This document shows positions 37,689-45,946 of a DNA stretch of 64,000 bases, one piece after another (the first letter of the stretch is position 1; each line of letters opens with the position of its first letter). The notes under the pieces are model-generated. The model did not search any database. It saw only the letters and a program-made list of their open reading frames with translations, and was not told the origin of the DNA. A program made the position numbers and the translations under genes. The stretch is from Ralstonia wenshanensis (GTDB taxonomy: Bacteria > Pseudomonadota > Gammaproteobacteria > Burkholderiales > Burkholderiaceae), in NCBI RefSeq assembly GCF_021173085.1, contig NZ_CP076413.1, positions 2,356,001-2,420,000 of the forward strand, read 5' to 3'.

Positions 37689-38495
37689 TCAGGCGGCCAG
37701 GATGTGCGGCTCGCTGACGAGGACTTCCGGCGCGGATGCCGTGGCCCGCGCGGCAAACGCGTCGCCGATCATCAGCAAGCTCGGATGCTCAGGGTTGATC
37801 CACTGCGCAGCGGCGCCATCGGCCATTTGCCGCAGCGTGAAACAGGCTGAGCGCTGCTCGGGCGTGGTGGCAGCCTCGACCACCCAGGCAGGCGTCGACG
37901 GTGCGCGGCCACGGGCGATCAGGTCTGCAGCGATGGAAGCGGCTTGATCGCGGCCCATGTAGTAGACGAGCGAATCGGCCTGCGCCACGGGTTCCGGCAC
38001 AATGCCTTCGGGTTGCGGCGTATCCGGATCGGCCGCCTTGGCTTGCGTAACGAACGCCACGCTGCGGGCGACGCCGCGCTTGGTTAGCGGCTGGCGGATG
38101 GCGGACGCAGCTGCCAGCGCTGCCGTAATGCCCGGAACGATTTCGTATTCGATGCCGGCCTGCTCGAGCGCCTGCAGTTCCTCGTCAGCACGGCCGAATA
38201 GCATCGGATCGCCGCCCTTCAGACGCACGACGCGCTGGTACTTGGTGGCCAGATCGACGAGTTGGCGATTGATGAAGCGCTGCGCGGTCGAACGCTTGCC
38301 GCAACGCTTGCCGACCGCAATCAGCACGGCCTGCGGGCAGTACTGGAAGACCTCGGGCGAGACCAGTGCGTCATGCAGCACGACCTCGGCTTCGCCCAAC
38401 AATCGTGCACCGCGCACCGTGATGAGGTCCGCTGCGCCCGGGCCGGCACCAATCAAGCTCACGCGGCCGAGTGTTTTGGGGGTCTTCGCTTCCAT
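37689..38495 (-). CDS. cobA: Uroporphyrinogen-III C-methyltransferase
   Basis: 268 residues, single SUMT domain without the dehydrogenase/chelatase part of CysG. Methylates uroporphyrinogen III twice with SAM to precorrin-2, the branch point to siroheme and cobalamin. G-A-G-P-G-A-A-D-L-I-T near residues 17-27, V-x-L-K-G-G-D-P near 91-98 and V-P-G-I-T-A near 121 match. Last gene of the sulfate-reduction cluster, so its main product here is probably siroheme for CysI. 56 bp after cysN. Confidence 0.94.
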   Translation of the reverse strand: MEAKTPKTLGRVSLIGAGPGAADLITVRGARLLGEAEVVLHDALVSPEVFQYCPQAVLIAVGKRCGKRSTAQRFINRQLVDLATKYQRVVRLKGGDPMLFGRADEELQALEQAGIEYEIVPGITAALAAASAIRQPLTKRGVARSVAFVTQAKAADPDTPQPEGIVPEPVAQADSLVYYMGRDQAASIAADLIARGRAPSTPAWVVEAATTPEQRSACFTLRQMADGAAAQWINPEHPSLLMIGDAFAARATASAPEVLVSEPHILAA

Positions 38496-38551
38496 TGCCT
38501 AGGTTCCTTTGCTTTTTCCTGCGGGGCGCAACTTACCGCGCCCCATCCACA

Positions 38552-39871
38552 TCAGGAAAATGCACGGATCATGCCAGCTGCCACCGTATGGTGCGTGGCT
38601 TCGTCCACCAGGATGAACGCGCCGGTCGCCGGGTTGTCACCGTACGCGTCGCACACGATCGGCTTCTGCAGGCTGATATTGACCGTACCGATATCGTTGA
38701 GCGCGATCTGCTTGCGGCCGGTTTCGTGCGACAGCGTATGCACGTCGAGCACGCGCTCCACATCCGACACGCGTGCAAACACGGTGGCCGTGGTGTGCTT
38801 GAGCACGTATTTGCGGGCCGGGTTCAGTTCGTGTTCGTCGAACCAGCACAGGTCGGCATGCAGTTTCTTGGCTGCGTTGGCGGCAGTGGTCGGGGCAGCG
38901 ACGATGGTGTCGCCGCGCGAGATGTCCACATCGTCCGCCAGGCGCACGGTGATGGTCTCGCCGGGGCCGGCGGATTCAGCTGCGCCATTGGGCGTCAGCA
39001 CTTCAGCCACCGTGGTTTCGCGGTTGGCAGGCAGCACGCGCACGGCTTGGCCGACGCGCACGGTGCCGGCTTCCACACGACCCATGTAGCCGCGGAAGTC
39101 ATCGGCTTGCGAGCCATCCTGGCGCGCCACCAGCTGCACAGGAAAGCGCAGCGCATCGTCGCCCGCCGGAGCGGTCTCTTCCACCTTCAGGTCTTCGAGC
39201 AAAGCCAGCAGCGGCTCGCCCTGATACCACGGCATGGCTTCCGATGCGTGCACGATGTTGTCGCCGCGCAGCGCCGACACCGGCACATAACGGACGTCGC
39301 GCAGACCCAGCTGCGTGGCCAATGCATCGTAGGCGGTACGGATTTCGTTGAAGCGCGTTTCGCTGTAGTCGACCAGATCCATCTTGTTGATGGCCACGAT
39401 CACATGTTGCAGCTCCAGCAGCTTGACGATGGCCGAATGGCGCTTGGTCTGGGCCAGCAGCTCCGTCTTGCCATCGACGGTCGTCACACGCGTGGCATCG
39501 ATCAGGATGATGGCAGCGTGCGCGGTCGAGGCGCCGGTCACCATGTTGCGGGTGTACTGCTCGTGGCCCGGCGTGTCGGCAATGATGAACTTGCGACGCG
39601 CAGTCGAGAAATAGCGGTACGCCACGTCGATCGTGATGCCCTGCTCGCGCTCGGCTTCCAGGCCGTCGGTCAGCAGCGAGAAGTCGATCTGCTCGCCGGC
39701 AGTGCGCTTGTTCTTGGCGTTGGCCAGCGCTTGCAGCTGGTCGGTCAGCACGGCCTTGCTGTCGTACAGAAGGCGGCCGATCAGCGTGCTCTTGCCGTCG
39801 TCAACGGAACCGGCGGTGATGAAGCGCAGCAGGCCTTGGTGCGATGCAGGATGCGTCGAATGCGTTGTCAT
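38552..39871 (-). CDS. cysN: Sulfate adenylyltransferase subunit 1 (GTPase)
   Basis: 439 residues. EF-Tu-like GTPase that drives CysD to form APS from sulfate and ATP. G1 G-S-V-D-D-G-K-S-T at 21-29, D-T-P-G-H-E-Q-Y near 95-102 and N-K-M-D near 150 are intact. It ends after the beta-barrel domains: no fused APS kinase (CysC) is present. Two bases separate it from cysD. Confidence 0.96.
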   Translation of the reverse strand: MTTHSTHPASHQGLLRFITAGSVDDGKSTLIGRLLYDSKAVLTDQLQALANAKNKRTAGEQIDFSLLTDGLEAEREQGITIDVAYRYFSTARRKFIIADTPGHEQYTRNMVTGASTAHAAIILIDATRVTTVDGKTELLAQTKRHSAIVKLLELQHVIVAINKMDLVDYSETRFNEIRTAYDALATQLGLRDVRYVPVSALRGDNIVHASEAMPWYQGEPLLALLEDLKVEETAPAGDDALRFPVQLVARQDGSQADDFRGYMGRVEAGTVRVGQAVRVLPANRETTVAEVLTPNGAAESAGPGETITVRLADDVDISRGDTIVAAPTTAANAAKKLHADLCWFDEHELNPARKYVLKHTTATVFARVSDVERVLDVHTLSHETGRKQIALNDIGTVNISLQKPIVCDAYGDNPATGAFILVDEATHHTVAAGMIRAFS

Positions 39872-39873
39872 GA

Positions 39874-40824
39874 TCAGAAATACCCTTCCTTCTTGCGCTT
39901 TTCCATCGAGGCTTCGCTCGTCTGGTCGTCCATGCGCGTGGCGCCGCGTTCGGTGATTTCGGTGACGGCCGTCTCGGCGATGATCTCGGCCGGCGTGGCG
40001 GCGGTGCTCGCCACCGGGCACGTGCAGCTGATGTCGCCCACGGTGCGGAAGCGCACCGACAGGACTTCACTCACGTCGCCATCGGCCTTGGGCGTGATCG
40101 ACGTCACCGGCACCAGCAGGCCGTTCTTGCGCACGACTTCACGTTGATGCGCGTAGTAGATCGGCGGCAGGGCCAGGTTCTCGCGAGCGATGTACTGCCA
40201 AACGTCGAGTTCCGTCCAGTTGGAGATCGGGAACACGCGCATCTGTTCGCCCTGCGCCATGCGGGCGTTGTACAGGCTCCAGAGTTCCGGGCGCTGGGCC
40301 TTCGGATCCCACTGGCCGAACTCGTCGCGGAACGAGAAGATGCGTTCCTTCGCGCGGGCCTTTTCTTCATCGCGGCGGGCACCGCCCATCAGGGCGTCGA
40401 AGCCGTGCGATTCGATGGTTTCCAGCAGCGTGACGGCCTGTGCCGCGTTGCGCGAATCGGTTTCCTTGCGCAGGCGCACGGTGCCGCGCTTGATGGAATC
40501 TTCCACATGCCCGACCACCAGGCGCGCGCCGAGCTTGGCAACCTGCTCGTCGCGGAAGGTGATCACTTCCGGGTAGTTGTGCCCCGTGTCGATGTGCACC
40601 AGCGGGAACGGCAGCTCGATCTTGCGATCGCCCAGGCGGAAGGCCTTGAGCGCCAGGTGCAGCATGACGATCGAATCCTTGCCGCCCGAGAACAGCAGCG
40701 CCGGGTTGCGGCACTCCGCCACCACCTCGCGGATGATGTAGATCGACTCGGCTTCGAGCCAGTCGAGGTGTTCGTTCTGCACAGGCGTCAGTGCCGTGCC
40801 GGGGATCTCGCTCATCACTCCCAT
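39874..40824 (-). CDS. cysD: Sulfate adenylyltransferase subunit 2
   Basis: 316 residues. PP-loop ATP pyrophosphatase subunit of ATP sulfurylase: S-G-G-K-D-S at about 46-51, then H-I-D-T-G-H-N-Y-P-E and the C-terminal R-F-R-T-V-G-D. ATG 40824 is preferred because GGAAGA precedes it; ATG 40815 is an alternative. 20 bp after cysH. Confidence 0.96.
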   Translation of the reverse strand: MGVMSEIPGTALTPVQNEHLDWLEAESIYIIREVVAECRNPALLFSGGKDSIVMLHLALKAFRLGDRKIELPFPLVHIDTGHNYPEVITFRDEQVAKLGARLVVGHVEDSIKRGTVRLRKETDSRNAAQAVTLLETIESHGFDALMGGARRDEEKARAKERIFSFRDEFGQWDPKAQRPELWSLYNARMAQGEQMRVFPISNWTELDVWQYIARENLALPPIYYAHQREVVRKNGLLVPVTSITPKADGDVSEVLSVRFRTVGDISCTCPVASTAATPAEIIAETAVTEITERGATRMDDQTSEASMEKRKKEGYF

Positions 40825-40844
40825 GATTCTTCCTTCGCTTTCGC

Positions 40845-41687
40845 TCAATTCTTTTGCGACAGATTCGTCGCCGAATTTGTCACCGCATTTGCCGCATGCA
40901 GACCGCATTCCTTGCTGTCGCGCGATTCCCACCACCACCGGCCGGCACGCACGTCCTCGCCGGCACGCACCGCGCGCGTGCAAGGCTCGCAGCCGATACT
41001 CGGATAGCCCTTGTCATGCAGCGCGTTGGTCGGCACGTTGTGCTGCTCGAGGTACGCCCAGACTTCAGCTTCGGACCAGTCGAACAGCGGGTTGTACTTG
41101 GCGATGCCGCGCGCGGTGTCGTCTTCGGCAAACGGCAGGTCGGCACGGGTGACAGCCTGCTCTCGGCGCTGGCCCGTGAGCCATGCGTCGGCGTCTTTCA
41201 GTGCGCGGTTCAGCGGCACCACCTTGCGGATGTTGCAGCAGGCCTTGCGCAGCTCGATGCTGTCGTAAAAGGCGTTGAGGCCATGGTCGCGTACGTAGGC
41301 TTCCACCGCGCGAGCGTCCGGTGTGTATTGCTCGATCGCATAACCGTAGTGCGCGCGGATGCGGTCGAGCATCGCGAGCGTTTCGGCATGCAGGCGCCCG
41401 GTTTGCAGCGTGAAGATCGGCAGGTGCGCGCGTACGGCTTCGGGGCTGCGCAGGATGGCATCTGTCACGACCATGTCTTCGGCGGCCAGGCTGGTGGCGA
41501 ACTTCGCCACGCCGTGCTTGGCGGCAATCTCGGCCAGGCGCTCAAACAGCGCAGCTTCCTTGGCGGCCAGGGCTTCCGCCGTGCCGGTGTAGACGGGGCG
41601 CGCCCACAGCACGGGGCGCCCGATTGCGGACACCGGCACTTCGGATACGGCGATCTCTTGGCCTTCTTGTGCGTCACTCAGGCTCAC
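40845..41687 (-). CDS. cysH: Assimilatory APS reductase (iron-sulfur type)
   Basis: 280 residues. Reduces adenylyl sulfate to sulfite. The four cluster cysteines of the APS-reductase subgroup are present as C150-C151 and C233-x-x-C236, together with the catalytic C-terminal Cys in E-C-G-L-H (Cys261). PAPS reductases of the E. coli kind lack the CC...CxxC cysteines, so this enzyme likely acts directly on APS. That fits the absence of cysC. Start overlaps the DUF934 stop (ATGA). Confidence 0.94.
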   Translation of the reverse strand: MSLSDAQEGQEIAVSEVPVSAIGRPVLWARPVYTGTAEALAAKEAALFERLAEIAAKHGVAKFATSLAAEDMVVTDAILRSPEAVRAHLPIFTLQTGRLHAETLAMLDRIRAHYGYAIEQYTPDARAVEAYVRDHGLNAFYDSIELRKACCNIRKVVPLNRALKDADAWLTGQRREQAVTRADLPFAEDDTARGIAKYNPLFDWSEAEVWAYLEQHNVPTNALHDKGYPSIGCEPCTRAVRAGEDVRAGRWWWESRDSKECGLHAANAVTNSATNLSQKN

Positions 41688-42229
41688 GCGGCCTCCTGGA
41701 CAGCACGCTCGCGGCGGAACAGCGGGCGCGGCTCGTCGACGGCGCCTTGATAGCGCACGCTGATCTCGCCAAAGCCATTCAGCGCGTCGTCGATGTTCTT
41801 GTCTGCGCGCACGGCGTAGGCGTCAAAACCGCAACGGCGCATGAAGTCGAGCTGATCGCGCAGCACGTCGCCAATGGCGCGCAACTCACGCGTAAAGCCC
41901 AGGCGCTGGCGCAGCAGGAACGCGGTGCTGTAGCCGCGGCCGTCACGAAAGACCGGGAAATCCACCGCCACCAGCGACAGGTTCGGCAGGTCAGCCTCCA
42001 GCGCGAACGGCTCGTCGTCCGGAGCGAGCCACACGGCCAGCGTGCCAGCGCGGGCGCGGCCGAGCAGCGCGTCGCGGTTAGCTTGCCAATAGGCCAGCGG
42101 CACGATGGCGTGCGCAGTGCCCTCCACGTCGGCTTGCGTCAGTTCGCCGCCTTCCGGCGCACGCAGCACGGCCCATTCGTCAGCCACGACTTGCGGGGCA
42201 CCGTTTTGCAGCTTGATGATCTTGCTCAT
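41684..42229 (-). CDS. DUF934 protein of the sulfite reductase cluster
   Basis: 181 residues, soluble. Conserved features include L-A-P-D-D-E, F-P-V-F-R-D-G-R-G-Y-S-T-A and L-R-x-x-L-G-F. DUF934 genes sit beside cysI in many proteobacteria that lack cysJ, and a role in electron delivery or sulfite reductase maturation has been suggested; unproven. The GAGGG 8 bases upstream favours ATG 42229 over ATG 42235. Confidence 0.82.
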   Translation of the reverse strand: MSKIIKLQNGAPQVVADEWAVLRAPEGGELTQADVEGTAHAIVPLAYWQANRDALLGRARAGTLAVWLAPDDEPFALEADLPNLSLVAVDFPVFRDGRGYSTAFLLRQRLGFTRELRAIGDVLRDQLDFMRRCGFDAYAVRADKNIDDALNGFGEISVRYQGAVDEPRPLFRRERAVQEAA

Positions 42230-42247
42230 GTTCATTTCCCTCGGCGT

Positions 42248-43909
42248 TCAGGCTTCTTCACGGGCGTAGACGCGTTCCTTGAACGGAGCCATGCCGATGC
42301 GGTGATAGGTGTCGATGAACAGCTCGTCTTCCGTGCGGTTGGCAACGAAGGTGTCGATGATGCGTTCGATCACGTCGGGCATTTCTTCAGCCTTGAACGA
42401 CGGGCCGATGATCTTGCCGATCGCCGAATCGTTGCCCTGCGCGCCGCCCAGCGACACCTGGTACCACTCCTCTTCGTGCTTATCGACACCCAGGATGCCG
42501 ATGTTGCCGACGTGGTGGTGCCCGCACGAGTTGATGCAACCCGAGATGTTGAGTGAGAGCTCGCCCAGATCGTGAACGAAGTCCAGATTGTCGAAACGGG
42601 CCTGAATTGCTTGTGCGATGGGGATCGACTTGGCGTTCGCCAGCGAACAGAAGTCGCCGCCCGGGCACGCAATGATGTCGGTCAGCAGGCCGATGTTTGC
42701 GGTGGCCATGCCGTGTTCCTTGGCCAGTTGCCACAGCTCGAACAGATCGTGCTTCTTCACATCCGGCAGGATCAGGTTCTGCTCGTGCGCGACACGCAGC
42801 TCGCCAAAACCAAAGCGCTCGGACCAATCCGCCACCAGCGACATCTGCTCGGCCGTCGCATCACCCGGCGGCAGCGCCGCGCCCGGCTTGAGCGACAGCG
42901 TAACGGCAGCGTAGCCCGGCACGCGGTGCGGATGCACATTGCGGCTCACCCAGCGGGCGAACGCCTTGTTCTCCAGCAGCGCCTTTTCGTAGGTGGCGTC
43001 GGTGTCGGCCAGCTTTTCATACGCGGGCGGCGCGAAGAATTGCGCCACGCGGTCGAACTCGGCCTGCGGGATGGTCGACGGGCCATCCTTGATGTGCTGC
43101 CACTCTTCTTCCACCTGGCGGGCGAATTCTTCCGCGCCGATGGCCTTCACGAGAATCTTGATGCGCGCCTTGTACTTGTTGTCGCGGCGGCCGTAGCGGT
43201 TGTACACACGCACGGCAGCCTCGATGTACGACAGCATGTGCTGCCACGGCAGGTCTTCCTTGATGATCGCGCCCAGGATCGGGGTGCGCCCCATGCCGCC
43301 GCCGGCCAGGATGCGCAGCAGGGTCTGGCCGTTCTTCTCATAGGCGTAGACACCAATGTCGTGCAGTTGCGTCACGGCACGGTCTTCGCGCGAGGCCGAC
43401 ACGGCGATTTTGAACTTGCGCGGCAGGAACGCGAATTCAGGAATGAACGTCGACCATTGGCGCAGGATTTCTGCAAGCGGACGCGCGTCGATCACCTCGT
43501 CCGGTGCCACGCCGGCAAACTGATCCGTCGTGATGTTACGGATGCAGTTGCCCGAAGTCTGGATGGCATGCATCTCCACCGAGGCCAGCTTGGCCAGGAT
43601 GTCGGGCACCTGCTCCAGCTCGATCCAGTTGTACTGGATGTTCTGGCGCGTGCTGAAGTGGCCGTACCCGCGATCATGCTCGGCGGCGATGTGGCTGAGC
43701 ATGCGCAGTTGCTTGGCGCGCAGATGGCCATACGGAATCGCCACGCGCAGCATGTAGGCGTGGCGCTGGTAGTACAGGCCATTCTGCAGGCGCAGCGGCA
43801 GGAACTCTTCTTCCGTCAGTTCGCCCGAGATACGGCGGCGCACCTGGTCGCGAAACTGCTCTACGCGGTCTGCGACGAGGCGGTGGTCGTAAGCGTCGTA
43901 TTGATACAT
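42248..43909 (-). CDS. cysI: Sulfite reductase hemoprotein
   Basis: 553 residues. Siroheme/[4Fe-4S] enzyme reducing sulfite to sulfide with six electrons. Two ferredoxin-like half domains and two siroheme domains; cluster cysteines C415, C421, C458 and C462 appear in A-C-P-G-G-D-F-C and S-G-C-I-N-S-C-G-H-H-H. No CysJ flavoprotein partner is in the window. ATG 43909 starts the conserved M-Y-Q-Y-D but lacks a good Shine-Dalgarno; an in-frame TTG lies five codons upstream. A Cys-rich leader peptide precedes it in the same frame. Confidence 0.95.
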   Translation of the reverse strand: MYQYDAYDHRLVADRVEQFRDQVRRRISGELTEEEFLPLRLQNGLYYQRHAYMLRVAIPYGHLRAKQLRMLSHIAAEHDRGYGHFSTRQNIQYNWIELEQVPDILAKLASVEMHAIQTSGNCIRNITTDQFAGVAPDEVIDARPLAEILRQWSTFIPEFAFLPRKFKIAVSASREDRAVTQLHDIGVYAYEKNGQTLLRILAGGGMGRTPILGAIIKEDLPWQHMLSYIEAAVRVYNRYGRRDNKYKARIKILVKAIGAEEFARQVEEEWQHIKDGPSTIPQAEFDRVAQFFAPPAYEKLADTDATYEKALLENKAFARWVSRNVHPHRVPGYAAVTLSLKPGAALPPGDATAEQMSLVADWSERFGFGELRVAHEQNLILPDVKKHDLFELWQLAKEHGMATANIGLLTDIIACPGGDFCSLANAKSIPIAQAIQARFDNLDFVHDLGELSLNISGCINSCGHHHVGNIGILGVDKHEEEWYQVSLGGAQGNDSAIGKIIGPSFKAEEMPDVIERIIDTFVANRTEDELFIDTYHRIGMAPFKERVYAREEA

Positions 43910-43975
43910 GACTGTTCGGTCCAATCCGGCTGGGCCGGCGTGCGATTCAATTTGGGGAAAGCGTTTCGTTATGGT

Positions 43976-44001
43976 GCTGCTGCCGGCTCAGCGACAGCAG
44001 C
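43976..44001 (-). promoter_or_regulatory. Hairpin overlapping the Cys codons of the leader peptide
   Basis: On the minus strand GCTGCTG (44001-43995), which lies inside the Gly-Cys-Cys codons, is perfectly complementary to CAGCAGC (43982-43976) just past the leader stop; the loop is 12 bases. A second small stem CCGGC-CCA-GCCGG lies nearer cysI (about 43927-43939). A ribosome at the Cys codons would melt the first hairpin. Confidence 0.5.
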
Positions 44002-44035
44002 CACAATCAAGCAGGGCCGGCATGCGATCACGCAT
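43988..44035 (-). CDS. Putative cysteine leader peptide upstream of cysI
   Basis: 15 codons: M-R-D-R-M-P-A-L-L-D-C-G-C-C-R, three Cys in the last five residues. Its ATG overlaps the tauE stop (TGATG), so it would be translated by coupling; an internal ATG could start an 11-residue form. It is in the same frame as cysI, with 26 sense codons and one UGA between. Position, Cys richness and hairpin suggest cysteine- or Cys-tRNA-responsive control of the sulfate-reduction genes. Poly-Cys leaders acting this way are known in mycobacteria; here it is inference. Confidence 0.55.
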   Translation of the reverse strand: MRDRMPALLDCGCCR

Positions 44036-44808
44036 CACGACACCAGCTTGATGGCCGTGATCGTCAGCGTGGCGGCAAGCGCGCCGCGCACCAGACGTTC
44101 CGGCAGATTCTTGGACAGGCGCGCGCCCAGCCAGATACCCGGGATGGAGCCCACCAGCAGCGACACCAGCAGGTTCCAGTCGATCGTGCCCAGATACATG
44201 TGGCCCAGGCCCGCCACGGCGGTCAGCGGCACGGCATAGGCGATATCGGTGCCGGCCACTTCGGCGCTCTTCAATTCGGGATACAGGATCAGGATGAGCG
44301 TCGCGCCCACGGCGCCTGCACCAATGGACGACACCGTCACCAGCACGCCCAGCACCACGCCGACGATGACCGTGGCCACGGCCAGTGCCGTGCCCTGCAG
44401 ACGATAACGCGGGTTGGCCGCCAGCCAGCCCAATACGCGCTGACGGAACAACAGCGAAATCACCGTCAGGATGACCGACGCGCCGATCGTCACGCGAATC
44501 ACGTGCATCCACTCCGCATCCAGGTTGCCGGCGGTCTTCAGCACGATCACCGTCACCAGCGCGGCGGGCAGGCTGCCCAGGCAGAGGCGCTTGACGATGT
44601 CCCAGCGAATATGACCGTGGCTACGATGTGCGATCGTGCCAACGCCCTTGGTCAACGAGGCAAATGCCAGGTCCGTGCCGACGGCGGTCGCTGGCGAAAA
44701 GCCGAACATCAGCGTCAGCAGCGGAGTCATCAGCGATCCACCGCCAACGCCCGTCAGGCCGACCAACAGGCCGACCAGCAAACCGGAAACCGTATAGGCG
44801 AGCGTCAT
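44035..44808 (-). CDS. TauE/SafE family sulfite/sulfur-compound permease
   Basis: 257 residues, about eight transmembrane helices, with the N-terminal G-L-L-V-G-L-x-G-V-G-G-G-S-L motif and its internal repeat G-x-L-V-T-V-S-S-I-G-A-G-A-V-G of the TauE/SafE fold. Carries sulfite, sulfonates or related anions. First gene of the sulfate-reduction operon and divergent from cysB, so uptake or export of sulfate/sulfite is the likely job; direction is unknown. Confidence 0.88.
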   Translation of the reverse strand: MTLAYTVSGLLVGLLVGLTGVGGGSLMTPLLTLMFGFSPATAVGTDLAFASLTKGVGTIAHRSHGHIRWDIVKRLCLGSLPAALVTVIVLKTAGNLDAEWMHVIRVTIGASVILTVISLLFRQRVLGWLAANPRYRLQGTALAVATVIVGVVLGVLVTVSSIGAGAVGATLILILYPELKSAEVAGTDIAYAVPLTAVAGLGHMYLGTIDWNLLVSLLVGSIPGIWLGARLSKNLPERLVRGALAATLTITAIKLVS

Positions 44809-44890
44809 GGCGCGGGGGACAGTGAGGGCGTGTTATCACGAAGTTCGAGCATCGTAATGAACGCGCCTCATATCCCAAACCAATAAAAAA

Positions 44891-44919
44891 TTGTTTGTTT
44901 ATATGGTGTCGGTTATAAG
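44891..44919 (+). promoter_or_regulatory. Promoter of cysB in the cysB/tauE divergent region
   Basis: TTGTTT (44891-44896), 17-base spacer, TATAAG (44914-44919) in a locally AT-rich 155-bp intergenic region. The same stretch should carry the divergent tauE-cys promoter and CysB binding sites, which I could not place exactly. Confidence 0.5.
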
Positions 44920-44963
44920 TAGCGTTCAGTTCGCACCCGTTCTTCTTAATCGACCGCGCAGCC

Positions 44964-45905
44964 ATGAACCTTCACCAATTCCGCTTCGTGCGCGAAGCCG
45001 TGCGGCAGAAATTCAACCTGACAGAGGCCGCTAAAGCGCTCTATACGTCACAACCCGGCGTCTCCAAGGCGATCATCGAGCTGGAAGAGGAGCTGGGCGT
45101 CGATATCTTCACCCGGCACGGCAAGCGCATCCGGGGTCTCACGGAACCGGGCCGCCGCATCCTGGCCTCGGTAGAGCGCGTGCTGGAAGAGGTCGAAACC
45201 CTCAAGCGCGTCGGCAAGGACTACGCCGCGCAGGACCAGGGCAACTTCACCATCGCCACCACGCACACGCAGGCGCGCTACGCGCTGCCCAAGGCGATTG
45301 CCGAGTTCACGCGCAAATACCCCAAGGTTCGCCTGTCCATTCAGCAGGGCACGCCCGCGCAGATTGCCGAGATGGTCCTGCACGACCAGGCCGACCTTGC
45401 CATCGCCACCGAAGGGATGTCGCACGTGAAGGATCTGATCTCGATCCCGGGTTACCAGTGGCAGCATGTGGTGGTCACGCCGCCTGATCACCCGCTTCTA
45501 TCTCGCCAGCACCTGACGCTGGAAGACCTGAAGGGTTACCCGCTCATCACATACGACCAGCACTTTGCCGGCCGCCCCAAGATCGACCACGCCTTCGAGC
45601 TGCGCCAGATCAAGCCCGACATCGTGCTGGAGGCCATCGACGCGGATGTCATCAAGACCTACGTGGAAGTGGGCCTGGGTGTGGGCATCGTGGCGGGCGT
45701 CGCGTTTGACGCAGAGCGCGACCGCAACCTGCGCGCGATTCCGGCCGGCCACCTCTTCGGCACCAACGTCACGCACCTCGGCGTCAAACAAGGCGCGTAT
45801 TTGCGCGGCTTCGTCTACACCTTCATCGAACTGTTTGCGCCGACGCTCACGCGCAAGCTGGTAGAACAACTCATGTCCGGCGATCACGAAGCGTACGAGC
45901 TCTGA
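44964..45905 (+). CDS. cysB: CysB-type LysR regulator
   Basis: 313 residues. Regulator of sulfur assimilation. The DNA-binding domain opens M-N-L-H-Q-F-R-F-V-R-E-A and continues S-Q-P-G-V-S-K-A-I-x-E-L-E-E-E-L-G, wording specific to CysB/Cbl. The effector domain has the T-T-H-T-Q-A-R-Y sulfate/acetylserine-binding loop near 97-104. Divergent from tauE-cysI, its expected target; effectors in relatives are O- or N-acetylserine. Confidence 0.95.
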   Translation: MNLHQFRFVREAVRQKFNLTEAAKALYTSQPGVSKAIIELEEELGVDIFTRHGKRIRGLTEPGRRILASVERVLEEVETLKRVGKDYAAQDQGNFTIATTHTQARYALPKAIAEFTRKYPKVRLSIQQGTPAQIAEMVLHDQADLAIATEGMSHVKDLISIPGYQWQHVVVTPPDHPLLSRQHLTLEDLKGYPLITYDQHFAGRPKIDHAFELRQIKPDIVLEAIDADVIKTYVEVGLGVGIVAGVAFDAERDRNLRAIPAGHLFGTNVTHLGVKQGAYLRGFVYTFIELFAPTLTRKLVEQLMSGDHEAYEL

Positions 45906-45946
45906 TTCGCCCGCAATTGCAATTGCCCAACTTCCCCGGAGATTTC

